Assembly: GCA_944320105.1 (NCBI GenBank)
Contig: CALUGA010000007.1
Location: forward strand, 1-64,000
Source: an uncultured Prevotella sp.
GTDB taxonomy: Bacteria > Bacteroidota > Bacteroidia > Bacteroidales > Bacteroidaceae
Length of the DNA stretch: 64,000 nt
Direction of reading: 5' to 3'
A model generated the notes under the pieces. It was not told where the DNA came from and did not search any database. It worked only from the letters and a program-made list of their open reading frames with translations. Each line of letters opens with the position of its first letter. The first letter of the stretch is position 1. Below, piece after piece: positions 63,973-64,000 of this stretch. The position numbers and the translations under genes are program-made.

Positions 63973-64000
63973 CCCCATTTGTCGAACAAGATAAACCAAC

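Overview
The window comes from a GC-rich member of the Bacteroidales, most like Prevotellaceae. The evidence is a SusC/SusD pair, BACON, DUF4302, DUF6029, DUF4254 and GIN-domain proteins, type IX secretion C-terminal domains, a C10 protease with BspA-type leucine-rich repeats, and many promoters of the Bacteroidetes form TTTG-N19-20-TAnnTTTG with no clear Shine-Dalgarno sites. Genus and species cannot be fixed from the sequence alone.

Layout. 1-1255 is a non-coding array of nested palindromes ending in a terminator. 1256-15830 is one minus-strand block of ten genes: SusC, SusD, a zinc metallohydrolase lipoprotein, a DUF4302 lipoprotein and a BACON lipoprotein, then a TlpA-type thioredoxin, a DUF6029 barrel, an Omp28-like lipoprotein and two probable type IX cargo proteins. 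It reads as an outer-membrane uptake system, more likely for a peptide or protein-bound nutrient than a glycan, with a thiol-redox tail. 16436-20054 holds rsmI with a coiled-coil lipoprotein, tdk, an AI-2E-type exporter and tRNA-Lys. 20167-22979 holds surface polysaccharide genes (GT2, deacetylase, LicD). 23233-26036 holds an SF1 helicase and a small porin-like barrel.

26540-36624 is the most unusual part. It is a minus-strand run of eight genes: a three-helix membrane protein, a 1035-residue tubulin/FtsZ-like GTPase, a zinc-ribbon/membrane/MORN protein, and five predicted exported proteins, four of which I cannot place in a family. The layout suggests a trans-envelope apparatus, and I see no described system in it.

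37748-51112 is mixed: a C10-LRR protease overlapping a ZIP transporter, a pseudouridine synthase, PdxB, a DUF4254/GT9/rubredoxin group, a SpoU-type methyltransferase, a DMT transporter, a YjbQ protein, a glycosyltransferase and a nucleoside kinase. 51199-63189 is carbohydrate- and phosphate-related: GH43, a sulfatase, two overlapping AraC regulators, a GIN-domain lipoprotein, a sugar MFS transporter, a histidine acid phosphatase (phytase/MINPP type) and a GH51 arabinofuranosidase. The window ends with an IMP cyclohydrolase that stops where bifunctional PurH would continue.

Seven longer intergenic gaps carry copies of one dispersed hairpin-repeat family built on the word AAAC-NNNN(N)-GTTT. Several genes (tdk, rsmI, the C10 protease, pdxB) have a promoter -7 box only 5-8 nt from the start codon, which predicts leaderless or nearly leaderless mRNAs.
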